14,549 bases of DNA from an uncultured Alphaproteobacteria bacterium. GTDB taxonomy: Bacteria > Pseudomonadota > Alphaproteobacteria > RUG11792. This document shows, one piece after another, positions 1 through 6,947 of the stretch. How positions within the stretch are numbered: position 1 is the first letter of the stretch; the number at the start of each line of letters is the position of its first letter. Both the position numbers and the translations under genes were made by a program. The notes below the pieces were generated by a model. It saw only the letters and a list, made by a program, of their open reading frames with translations. It was not told the origin of the DNA and did no database searches. The DNA lies in the NCBI GenBank assembly GCA_958448685.1, contig CAUDEV010000029.1:1-14549 (forward strand), written 5' to 3'.

Positions 1-116
1 AGGAGATTAGGAAAAATTACATTGTATATTAAAATGTGTTTTTCAAGACTATAATCAATTCATAATTTCTTATTACAATATTGCGGATAAAGAAAAAATG
101 AGGATTGGAGAGAAAA
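1..116 (+). promoter_or_regulatory. Upstream region of the RiPP operon with a candidate -10 box
   Basis: This AT-rich leader precedes the radical SAM gene. A perfect TATAAT sits at 50-55. No good -35 lies at the normal distance: TTGTAT at 22-27 is about 22 bases upstream of it, which is too far. If this is the promoter it probably needs an activator, and the LytTR regulator downstream is an obvious but unproven candidate. I did not find convincing paired LytTR direct repeats here. Confidence 0.35.
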
Positions 117-1679
117 ATGATTAAAGATGATGCAGTTCGATTTTTAGAAGAAATCAATAATAGCAAGGAATATGCACGTTTTGGAAAATGCTTTAAAACT
201 AAAGAAAAAAAGTACTTTTATGATACTGGGACGGGTAAAGTATGTGAATGTGAGCAAGAAGAGTATGAATTGCTGAACACTCTTATTGATAATAACAATT
301 ACAATAAGGTAGTTGAAATGCTAGAAGAACCTCAATATCTAGAGGCAATAGAAAATATTTTCCAGTTATACAAAAATGAGAATATGTTACAAGACCGGGG
401 GATTTCTTTGTTTGAATTTCCAAGAAAAGAAGATATTGACAATTGTATAGAAAATGGTATTCGTCAGGTTATTTTAGAGGTAACGGAACAATGCAATTTA
501 AGATGTAAATATTGTATATATAATGATGCATACGAGAAAAACAGAAATTTTTCCGCTAAAAATATGACATGGGAAATAGCAAAAAAAATGTTAGACTATA
601 CAGCATTGCATAGTCAGGAAAAATTATCATTAGGATTTTATGGTGGAGAACCATTATTAAGATTTCCTTTGATTAAGGATTGTATAGCTTATGCACAAAA
701 AATAATGTCAAATAAGAAAATTACATATTCAATGACTACAAATGCAACACTTGTAACAGATGAAATAGCAACTTATCTAGCTGAACTTGAAGATTGCAGT
801 ATTATGGTTAGTTTAGATGGTCCAATGGATATACATAATAAATTTAGGATAAAAACTGATGGGACGGGTAGTTTTGAAGCGACAATAAGTGGATTAAAGA
901 AGTTAATGGTAGCTTTTGGGGATAGAGCAGAACAGTGTATATCTATAAATTCAGTTGTATGTCCGCCATATAATATGGAAAAAATGGACCGAATGAAAAA
1001 CTTTTTTGATTCGTTAGAATGGTTTCCTAAGAAAACTGTTAGGAGAATATCGTATGTGAGTCCAGACAGCTTAGATGACAAGGATTTAGGCGATTACAAA
1101 AAAATAAAAGAAATGACAAGTGCAGAATTCTTTTGCCAGTCAAATGAAGCAATCGATCCTATAGGAGAATGGTGCTTTGAACAAATTCGTCATACAGAAT
1201 TGACAAAAGAAAAAAGCGAGACACTTGGAGATTTTATACAAAACGAATATCTGCGCATTCAAAAACGCTGGCTTACAAAGGAGCCTTTGGATTTTATGCC
1301 AATGCATGGTTGCTGTATGCCAGGTATGCGCCGACTATACTGTACAGTAGATGGTAATTTCAAAATATGTGAAAGAATAGGTAATTCACCTTATATTGGA
1401 AATGTTAATGATGGTATATCAAAACATGACATGTATGAAAAATACATAAAAGAATATGGGGAGAAAGTGGCTCCACTATGCGCAAAATGTTGGGCAAAAA
1501 ATATTTGTTCGCTTTGTTATAACACATGTTTTGATGAAACAGGAGTTGATATAAAAAGAAAGGAAGCTAGTTGCATTTCAGAACGGAATGCCTGCCAAAG
1601 GAGATTAGAGCATTATCATGAAACACTTGAAAATCAGCCAGATAGTCTGGAATTTTTAAATGATATAAAAATGGAATAA
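117..1679 (+). CDS. Radical SAM/SPASM peptide maturase
   Basis: This 520-residue enzyme probably installs thioether or related crosslinks in the cysteine-rich peptide encoded next to it, using S-adenosylmethionine and iron-sulfur clusters in the cytosol. The radical SAM motif CNLRCKYC (C126, C130, C133) follows a beta-strand and is followed by the GGEP motif. The C-terminal third is SPASM-like, with cysteines at 399, 400, 409, 418, 455, 458, 464, 467, 471, 486 and 493, enough for two auxiliary [4Fe-4S] clusters. The first 110 residues (YFYDTGTGK region, then a helix) resemble the PqqD-like leader-recognition domain seen in such maturases. I chose the ATG at 117 because GGAG at 107-110 lies 6 bases before it; the in-frame TTG at 105 has GAGGA directly against it with no spacer. 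From memory it resembles the 'Cys-rich peptide radical SAM maturase' group (CcpM-like), but the exact subfamily is uncertain. Confidence 0.93.
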   Translation: MIKDDAVRFLEEINNSKEYARFGKCFKTKEKKYFYDTGTGKVCECEQEEYELLNTLIDNNNYNKVVEMLEEPQYLEAIENIFQLYKNENMLQDRGISLFEFPRKEDIDNCIENGIRQVILEVTEQCNLRCKYCIYNDAYEKNRNFSAKNMTWEIAKKMLDYTALHSQEKLSLGFYGGEPLLRFPLIKDCIAYAQKIMSNKKITYSMTTNATLVTDEIATYLAELEDCSIMVSLDGPMDIHNKFRIKTDGTGSFEATISGLKKLMVAFGDRAEQCISINSVVCPPYNMEKMDRMKNFFDSLEWFPKKTVRRISYVSPDSLDDKDLGDYKKIKEMTSAEFFCQSNEAIDPIGEWCFEQIRHTELTKEKSETLGDFIQNEYLRIQKRWLTKEPLDFMPMHGCCMPGMRRLYCTVDGNFKICERIGNSPYIGNVNDGISKHDMYEKYIKEYGEKVAPLCAKCWAKNICSLCYNTCFDETGVDIKRKEASCISERNACQRRLEHYHETLENQPDSLEFLNDIKME

Positions 1680-1681
1680 GC

Positions 1682-1706
1682 TATCAACTCATTATGAGTT
1701 TTGATA
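1682..1706 (+). other. Bulged hairpin between maturase and precursor genes
   Basis: TATCAACTCA (1682-1691) can pair with TGAG plus TTGATA (1695-1706) around a TTA loop, with a two-T bulge. It lies just after the maturase stop and before the precursor ribosome binding site. It could be a processing or stability element that lets the precursor message accumulate separately from the maturase message. There is no T-run, so it is not a classic terminator. Confidence 0.35.
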
Positions 1707-1732
1707 AATTTTAACGAAGGGAGGAAAATACT

Positions 1733-1921
1733 ATGAAATTAGTTAATCCAGTAGGAAGAGAAGCAACAAGTCTTAACACAGAAGCTAATTACGACACAAG
1801 AAGTGGTTGTACATGTGGATTCATTTTTATGAATACGGTTAAGACAGATTCAGGTTGTGGCTGCTTTTGCACAGGAGATGATGATCAGTTGATCAGATTT
1901 TCCAATAATGCAAAGAATTAA
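1733..1921 (+). CDS. Cysteine-rich RiPP precursor peptide
   Basis: This 62-residue peptide is the probable substrate of the adjacent radical SAM enzyme. Residues 1-23 form a leader-like segment starting MKLVNPVGREATS, without cysteine and without a GG or GA double-glycine site. The core region contains all five cysteines: C26 and C28 (SGCTCGF), then C42, C44 and C46 (SGCGCFC). The two SGCxC modules start 16 residues apart, separated by FIFMNTVKTD, which offers Phe, Thr, Asn and Asp as possible crosslink acceptors. An acidic DDD and a 10-residue polar tail without cysteine close the peptide. The ribosome binding site GGGAGG is strong, as expected for a precursor made in excess. Placement between maturase and exporter supports the call. 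The exact precursor family, the leader cut site and the modification chemistry cannot be read from the sequence. Confidence 0.88.
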   Translation: MKLVNPVGREATSLNTEANYDTRSGCTCGFIFMNTVKTDSGCGCFCTGDDDQLIRFSNNAKN

Positions 1922-1950
1922 TTGCAGACAAACAACGCAAAACAAGAATG

Positions 1951-1985
1951 AGATATCTCTGGGGCATACCCAGAGATATTTTGTT
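1951..1985 (+). terminator. Terminator/attenuator after the precursor gene
   Basis: A perfect 11-bp stem, ATATCTCTGGG (1953-1963) with CCCAGAGATAT (1969-1979) around loop GCATA, is followed by TTTTGTT. It lies between the precursor and the exporter. The downstream genes have no clear promoter of their own, so it probably acts as a partial terminator, giving more precursor mRNA than exporter and peptidase mRNA. Confidence 0.8.
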
Positions 1986-2045
1986 AGAATAAGCCGTTAA
2001 TTTAGAAAATATAGGAATGCTATATATTGGAAAGGAAAAAGTGTG

Positions 2046-3836
2046 ATGAAAAAAAAATTAAAGAACTTTGGAATAGAAGTAAAAAGCATTATAGAACTCT
2101 TATTAAAAAGTTCTAAGAAGAATACGTTTTTTTTGATTTTTACAAATATTATTAGCGGCTTAATGATACCGGTTGAAATTTTGATTTGGAAATATTTTAT
2201 TGATAGTGTTGTGGTATCAATAAGTTCAAAGAAAATTTTTATGCCAGTTTTGATTCTGATTATACATTTTTGTGTAGGGATTGTTGACAATTTAATTATA
2301 CATATGGAATCGTATTTTGAGGAAATGGAAGTTGATTACATAAATAAATTTTTGACAGGTTTAACTATCAATAAAACATCAAAGCTGGAAATGTCATATT
2401 TTGATGAAAAAAAGAATTATGATATAATTCAAAAAGTTAATACTGAGTCCACACAACGATTAATAAATATTTTAAGCATGACAATGAATTTTGTGCGTAA
2501 TTTTGTGACATTAGTAGGAATTGTAAGCGTACTTTTATTACTGAATGGGTGGATAATAATTTTTTGTTTGATGATAAGTGTGCCATCTGCCTTAATAAGC
2601 TATAAAATGTCAAAAAAGCAATATAAAATTTTTAATTCTAGAATTGAGGATTTAAGAAAGATTACAGAAATAAAAAATATTCTTGTTAATTATGAAAATG
2701 TAAAGGAATTGAAGATATATAGACTTGGTAAATTCTTTGAAGAATATGCAACTAAGTTATGTGATAAATTTATTTGTCAAAATAAAATAGTAAAAAAGAA
2801 ATATGTTATGGATGTAAATTTGTCGGAAACTTTACAAATAGCAGTTTTGTATTTATTAAAATTTTATGTTGTTATACAGGTAGTTTACAAGAAAATGTCG
2901 ATTGGAGATTTATCTCTTTTTATTAATGCAATAGATAATTTCCATAATTGTATATCATCAATGTTTAAGTCTATCATAAAATTATATGAAAATGGCTTAT
3001 ATATAAAAGATCTAAATGATTTTTTGAGATTACCGGTTCAAAAATCTAAGACTGGTTTAAAATTCAATAATAAATTTAAAATAATAGAATTTAGTCATGT
3101 TTATTTTAAATATGGTCCAAATGAACCATATATTTTGGAAGATATTAATCTGACTATTGAAAGAGGTAAATCTTATGCATTTGTGGGAATTAATGGGGCT
3201 GGAAAAACAACAATTGTAAAATTGCTTCTGAATTTATACAGACCGTCGAGCGGGAGGATAACAATTGATGGAGTTGATATTAATAAATTTGCTGTTGAAG
3301 AATATTGGAAAAATATTGGTGCGGTGTTTCAGGAATTTATTCAGTATCCATTTGATGTTAATCATAACATTGGATTTGGCTGTGTTGAAAAAGGATTCGA
3401 TTCTGAATGCATAAAAGATGCAGCAAAGAAAAGTGGTGCTTATGAATTTGTGTCTAAATTGAAAAACGGCTTTGAAACAAATCTAAAAAAAGGTTGGGAA
3501 GAATCGACACAGCTTTCGCTTGGGCAATGGCAAAAAATAGCAATTAGCCGAGTATTTATGGAAGACTTTCCAATATTGGTATTAGATGAGCCAACAGCTT
3601 CAGTGGATGCAAGAACCGAATATGAATTGTATAATAAGATAAAAATGCTTATTAATGATCGAACATGCATACTTATATCGCATAGGCTATCTACAGTAAA
3701 ATTAGTCAATACCATATTTGTACTAGAGAATCACTGTCTTGTAGAGAAGGGAACCCATGAGGAACTTATGAAGAAAAATAAGGTGTATGCATCATTGTAT
3801 AATATGCAGGCAGAAGCATATGAGGATAATCTATGA
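2046..3836 (+). CDS. ABC transporter, fused permease and ATPase, probable RiPP exporter
   Basis: This 596-residue half-transporter probably exports the modified peptide across the cytoplasmic membrane as a homodimer. The N-terminal half has about five or six hydrophobic segments (roughly 25-50, 61-81, 150-187 and 264-282 among them). The ATPase half has Walker A GINGAGKTT from residue 382, the Q-loop VFQEF, the signature LSLGQ (490-494, with Leu for the usual first Gly), Walker B ILVLDEP (D514, E515) and the H-loop SHRLS. There is no N-terminal C39 cysteine-peptidase domain, so leader removal must be done elsewhere, probably by the M16 protein that overlaps its stop codon. ATG 2046 was chosen; GTG 2043 directly before it is a possible alternative, with GGAAAGGA just upstream serving either one. 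Base composition is even more AT-rich than that of the maturase. Confidence 0.92.
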   Translation: MKKKLKNFGIEVKSIIELLLKSSKKNTFFLIFTNIISGLMIPVEILIWKYFIDSVVVSISSKKIFMPVLILIIHFCVGIVDNLIIHMESYFEEMEVDYINKFLTGLTINKTSKLEMSYFDEKKNYDIIQKVNTESTQRLINILSMTMNFVRNFVTLVGIVSVLLLLNGWIIIFCLMISVPSALISYKMSKKQYKIFNSRIEDLRKITEIKNILVNYENVKELKIYRLGKFFEEYATKLCDKFICQNKIVKKKYVMDVNLSETLQIAVLYLLKFYVVIQVVYKKMSIGDLSLFINAIDNFHNCISSMFKSIIKLYENGLYIKDLNDFLRLPVQKSKTGLKFNNKFKIIEFSHVYFKYGPNEPYILEDINLTIERGKSYAFVGINGAGKTTIVKLLLNLYRPSSGRITIDGVDINKFAVEEYWKNIGAVFQEFIQYPFDVNHNIGFGCVEKGFDSECIKDAAKKSGAYEFVSKLKNGFETNLKKGWEESTQLSLGQWQKIAISRVFMEDFPILVLDEPTASVDARTEYELYNKIKMLINDRTCILISHRLSTVKLVNTIFVLENHCLVEKGTHEELMKKNKVYASLYNMQAEAYEDNL

Positions 3837-4999
3837 AAGACATAATCTACAGAGAAAAATTAAATGATAATGTGAACTGTTGTTGTCGTCAGACAAATAG
3901 TTCTGATTTTCAAATTGCTTTAGTTGTTCAAACGGGATCAATAAAGGAAGTAAGGGGACAATCTGGAATAGCACATTGCATGGAACATATTAATTTATTA
4001 TGGGATAAGCACAATCCAGATACTACATTCTATGGTCACGGTTATACCAATTATTTTGAAACAGTATATATTATACATTGTAAATTGAAAAATTATAAAA
4101 AGGCGATACAAGTTATTGGAAATATAATGTCAGGGGTATACATAACTCAGGACTATGTTGATGAAGCAATTTCAGATGTAAGTATTGAAATCGAACATGC
4201 AGAACAAAAAAGTGCAGAAATATGTAGAGAATTGTATAGTAATGATTTATTCCTTGAAAAATTACCAGTTGGAAAAATGTCTGATGTAAGAATGTTGAAT
4301 TTAGAAAAAATAAATAATTTCTATTTGAAAAGATATCTAAAGAGCAATATGTCAATCTGTATAGTGTCATCATTAGATCCTGTTGAATATATAGAATTAG
4401 TAAAGAAAAGAGTGAGGAGTATAGCATTCCAAAACAATGATATGCTATACTTAAATTTATTGAGATCTGATAAATGTATTATTCAAATGGAACCAAGAAA
4501 AGATGGAAATGCAGTAGTATTATATAAAAATGTTAATCTTGATTTATGGTTACCAAGTGAAATTAAGTTAGGCTATGATTTTTTCCTTGATATATTAAGA
4601 ATTAATCTATATGAATGTTATTCAAGAAAGTATAATATAAGTGGTATAACATGTTCATTGAAAAAATTTTATCAGCAGAATAGAATCTTAAAGATTAGGA
4701 TTGTTTTAAGAGATGCTACATGCAAAATCTCACAAATAAAATTAGGACTTTTAGACATTGATGTTACTGAGAAACAAATGAATAAAATAAAAGACCAATA
4801 TGAAAAATATAAATGCAACGAGCATATATTCCTGAATAAGGAGGATTTTCTTAAAGAATGTATTGATGAAGTAATAGGAAGTGAGAAAATAATGCTTATT
4901 GATGACGAGAGAAAACTTATAAATAAATTGTTAAATTTATCTGGACTTGAAATAAATAATTATATAAAAAAATTATTAAATGGCATTAGATTCGTATGA
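3833..4999 (+). CDS. M16-family (inverzincin) metallopeptidase, probable leader peptidase
   Basis: This 388-residue protein carries the inverted zinc motif HCMEH (H48, E51, H52) after GQSGIA, the hallmark of M16 peptidases such as PqqF, AlbF and the mitochondrial processing peptidase. The third zinc ligand is probably a Glu in the segment IEIEHAEQKSAE: E119 or E121 by alignment to the usual EEI motif, or E129 by the typical 76-77 residue spacing. The length matches a single M16 half. Many such enzymes act in pairs, so it may homodimerise or have lost a partner. Its ATG overlaps the exporter stop codon (ATGA), indicating translational coupling and a shared role. With no peptidase domain in the exporter, it is the best candidate to cut the leader from the modified precursor, before or during export. 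The function is inferred; the M16 fold is well supported. Confidence 0.85.
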   Translation: MKDIIYREKLNDNVNCCCRQTNSSDFQIALVVQTGSIKEVRGQSGIAHCMEHINLLWDKHNPDTTFYGHGYTNYFETVYIIHCKLKNYKKAIQVIGNIMSGVYITQDYVDEAISDVSIEIEHAEQKSAEICRELYSNDLFLEKLPVGKMSDVRMLNLEKINNFYLKRYLKSNMSICIVSSLDPVEYIELVKKRVRSIAFQNNDMLYLNLLRSDKCIIQMEPRKDGNAVVLYKNVNLDLWLPSEIKLGYDFFLDILRINLYECYSRKYNISGITCSLKKFYQQNRILKIRIVLRDATCKISQIKLGLLDIDVTEKQMNKIKDQYEKYKCNEHIFLNKEDFLKECIDEVIGSEKIMLIDDERKLINKLLNLSGLEINNYIKKLLNGIRFV

Positions 5000-5070
5000 G
5001 CGAGAGTTTCATCATTAGCCAGATGAGAAGTAATATGACAATATCAATAATATTAGTTAGTGTCTGCTGA
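4996..5070 (+). pseudogene. 5' part of a small ORF interrupted by the IS1182 element
   Basis: An ATG at 4996 overlaps the M16 stop codon (ATGA, the same coupling as between exporter and M16 gene). The frame reads MSESFIISQMRSNMTISIIL and one more Val up to the target site at 5055-5058, then enters the IS and stops at TGA 5068-5070. Joining it to 6796-6849 after removing the IS and one AGTT copy restores an open frame of 38 codons. I do not recognise the product. It could be a small accessory or immunity peptide, or the start of a longer gene that was already decayed. The coupling supports real translation; the short length weakens it. Confidence 0.5.
5055..5058. repeat. Left target-site duplication of the IS1182 element (AGTT)
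   Basis: AGTT directly precedes the left terminal repeat and is found again at 6792-6795 directly after the right one. A 4-bp duplication fits the IS1182 family. Confidence 0.8.
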
Positions 5071-5124
5071 TTAAAAGAAAATCAGCTTGAAAGCATTGAT
5101 TTTACTGCGTTTCTCACTTGAAAA

Positions 5125-5133
5125 TGCTATAAT
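5125..5133 (+). promoter_or_regulatory. Extended -10 promoter of the IS1182 transposase
   Basis: TGCTATAAT gives a perfect -10 hexamer (5128-5133) with the TG extension. No good -35 stands at 17 bases. It lies about 80 bases before the transposase start, inside the element. Confidence 0.5.
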
Positions 5134-5150
5134 AAAGTGCATGGTTTTAT

Positions 5151-5169
5151 AAGATTCCAAATCTTTTTT
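5151..5169 (+). terminator. Short hairpin with T-run in the IS1182 leader
   Basis: AAGAT (5151-5155) pairs with ATCTT (5161-5165) around TCCAA, followed by further Ts. The stem is short, so it would be a weak terminator. It sits between the element's promoter and its transposase start and could dampen transposase expression. Confidence 0.35.
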
Positions 5170-5214
5170 CGTGCAGTTTTCTTTAGAAAAGTATTATTAA
5201 AGGAGTGAAAATCA

Positions 5215-6779
5215 ATGTATAAATGTACTGACAATACACAGAGCAACTTTCTAAAATTTAACCAGCCAATAGGACTTCACATGAACCCAGAAAACAGATG
5301 GATAAAAATGAAAGATGCAATTCCATGGGAAATATTTGAAAAGAAATACTCCCGTCTGTTCAAAGGAAAGAATGGGCGTGTGGCAAAACCATTACGCCTT
5401 GCCCAGGGTTCTTTGATCATTCATACCAAATATCAGTATTCTGATAGAGAACTGGTTGAACAGTTGACTGAAAATCCGTATTATCAGTATTTCATCGAGC
5501 TTCTAGGTTATCAGGAAGAAACTCCGATTGATTCAAGTACGTTGGTCTTATTCCGCAAACATCTGAAAATGCATGTCATCATGGAAGCCAACGAATATAT
5601 GCTGGATGCCCTCAAAGAGAAGGAGGTCAGCGATAAAAAAGATGATGACCATACAAATCCTTCATCCGGAGGTGGAGCTGATGCGCAGAAAGCCAAACCA
5701 GAGCAGCAAGAACCTGAAAACAAAGGAACTCTTATTCTAGACGCAACCTGTGCACCATCAAAAATCAGATATCCGCAGGACTTTTTATTGCTTAATGAAG
5801 CCAGAGAAAAGCTCGAAACAATCATCATCCGTTTTTGTAAAATCTATGGATTTTCCAGACCACGTATGTATCGCAAGCAAGCCAGAAAGAATTACCTTGC
5901 ACTTGCAAAAGCAAAGAAACGCAGCACTAAGAAAATTAGGGCAACCATCCGTAAATAGTTAGCATACATCAAACGTGATATCAAGTATCTTGAGAACTAT
6001 ATGGAGGACGGCTATGCACCGACTTCAAAAGAGATATCACTTCTGATGACAATATATAAGCTATATGAACAGCAGCAGTACATGTACGAGAACAAAGTCC
6101 ATAGCGTAGAAAACCGTATTGTCAGTATCACACAGCCATGGATTAGACCAATCGTCAGAGGAAAAACAAAAGCCCCGGTAGAATTTGGTGCAAAGTTTGA
6201 CCTTAGTGTTGATGATAATGGTCTTGGCAGAATAGAGAAATATCCTACGATGCCTATAATGAAAGCACAGTACTTATTGAAGCAGTAGAACGCTTCAGGG
6301 AGCGAACTGGTCATTACCCGGAACGTTTACTGGCAGATCAGATATATCGAACCAGAGATAACAGAAATTTCTGTAAAACTCATGGAATACGATTATCCGG
6401 TCCAAAGCTTGGGAGACCAAGTCTTGCAATGCAATCAGCGAAAGAGAAAAAACAGGAATACCAGGATAACACCGATTGAATCGAGGTAGAGCGCTCCTTC
6501 AGCTTAAGCAAACGCTGTTATGGAATGGACTTGATAAGAACTAGTGTATTGGCACATTGATTTTTAGCATTACAACAGCTTCCGAATAGGAAGTTGTTGT
6601 AATGCTAAAAATCAATGTGCCAATACACTAGGCTCTACGACACAACACTTACATCTATCGCGTTATCTGTGTTTGTGACAAATCTTTTCAAGATACAGTC
6701 ACAGATACTTTTTGATCTTCTTTGGCTGAGGCAACTATTAAGGTATCAACCTGCTGATTTTGAACCGGAAACGGTTTGA
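5215..6779 (+). pseudogene. Broken IS1182-family transposase (DDE)
   Basis: The ancestral frame starts at ATG 5215, after AAAGGAG, and ends at TGA 6777-6779. Recognisable parts are the N-terminal DUF772-like region (YSDRELVEQLTENPYYQYF), the low-complexity linker, the first catalytic Asp in LDATCAP, the middle Asp in LLADQIYRTRDNR, and the catalytic Glu in IEVERSFSLSKRCYGM. Lesions: TAG at 5956-5958 (probably from CAG), with the same frame continuing as LAYIKRDIKYLENY; a one-base loss near 6240-6241, after which frame 3 continues as SYDAYNESTVLIEAVERF; TGA at 6477-6479 just before IEVER; and a palindromic insert at 6541-6631. After the insert the frame resumes as RLYDTTLTSIALSVFVTNLF and runs to the end. 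No functional transposase can be made. Several independent lesions imply an old insertion. Confidence 0.93.
6545..6627. mobile_element. Palindromic miniature element (MITE) nested in the IS1182 transposase
   Basis: The element is 83 nt, almost entirely one hairpin. Arms 6541-6577 and 6595-6631, including the flanking CTAGs, are perfect 37-bp complements starting CTAGTGTATTGGCAC, and pairing continues inward for six more pairs (one G-T) to a GAATA loop. The transposase frame shows the insertion directly: deleting 87 nt (the element plus one CTAG) rejoins ATAAGAACTAGGCTC, giving IRTRLYDTT in frame. CTAG is therefore the 4-bp target duplication. The element has no coding capacity and must have been moved by a transposase in trans. 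The insertion adds 87 nt, so it keeps the frame but brings in a TGA eight codons after the Arg codon at 6537. Confidence 0.88.
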
Positions 6780-6791
6780 TCAGCAGACACT

Positions 6792-6795
6792 AGTT
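6792..6795. repeat. Right target-site duplication of the IS1182 element (AGTT)
   Basis: This second copy of AGTT directly follows the right terminal repeat and matches 5055-5058. Confidence 0.8.
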
Positions 6796-6849
6796 AGAAA
6801 TTTGTTTGATCATTTATATTCTGAAATAATGCACAGCCGGAAAACATAA
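6796..6849 (+). pseudogene. 3' part of the small ORF split by the IS1182 element
   Basis: In the frame restored by excision of the IS, this segment reads RNLFDHLYSEIMHSRKT followed by TAA (6847-6849). It completes the 38-codon frame that starts at 4996. It has no start or ribosome binding site of its own, so it is probably silent now. Its product family is unknown. Confidence 0.45.
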
Positions 6850-6947
6850 TTCATAAAAATACATGTTTGTTATTTTATGAAAACTAAGTTAGAATTACAA
6901 ATATATATAAGGATATGCAAAATAAGGCAGAGTGAGGTGAAAATAAT
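6850..6947 (+). promoter_or_regulatory. Leader of the regulator genes
   Basis: This is an AT-rich stretch between the IS and the response regulator gene. It has a small imperfect inverted repeat, CATAAAAATA (6852-6861) and TATTTTATG (6871-6879), and an AT run around 6899-6910 that could serve as a -10 region. The ribosome binding site GAGGTGA (6934-6940) is 7 bases before the ATG. Because the IS lies just upstream, the regulator genes must now depend on a promoter here or in the right end of the IS. Confidence 0.3.

Larger units (their letters stand above)
5059..6791 (+). mobile_element. Degenerate IS1182-family insertion sequence
   Basis: The element is 1733 bp, bounded by perfect 13-bp inverted repeats AGTGTCTGCTGAT (5059-5071) and ATCAGCAGACACT (6779-6791) and flanked by AGTT duplications. 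It holds one transposase gene on the + strand, now broken in four places. Both ends carry subterminal hairpins: GCTGATT/AATCAGC at the left end, and CTGCTGAT/ATCAGCAG around AACCG/CGGTT at the right end. The transposase stop codon overlaps the right terminal repeat. It splits a small coupled ORF and now separates the RiPP operon from the regulator genes. A palindromic miniature element is nested inside it. The GC content is higher than in the surrounding genes, consistent with arrival from elsewhere. Confidence 0.92.

Noticed and set aside
105..116. Earlier TTG start (105) for the radical SAM gene
   Set aside because: GAGGA lies directly against the TTG with no spacer, while ATG 117 has GGAG at a good distance.
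1733..1921. Lantibiotic or double-glycine bacteriocin interpretation of the precursor
   Set aside because: There is no GG/GA cleavage site and no LanB, LanC or LanM gene nearby; the adjacent modifying enzyme is a radical SAM protein.
2046..2500. C39 peptidase domain at the N-terminus of the exporter
   Set aside because: The protein enters membrane segments at about residue 25 and has no Cys/His peptidase motif.
5750..5962. 70-codon open frame on the + strand inside the IS1182 transposase
   Set aside because: The transposase reading (LDATCAP through ARKNYLALAKAKKRS) is in another frame and clearly conserved; this frame is a shadow.
6001..6288. Separate 95-codon gene starting at 6001
   Set aside because: It is the same frame as the transposase, continued after the TAG at 5956-5958, and ends only because of the one-base loss near 6240. 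It is part of the pseudogene.
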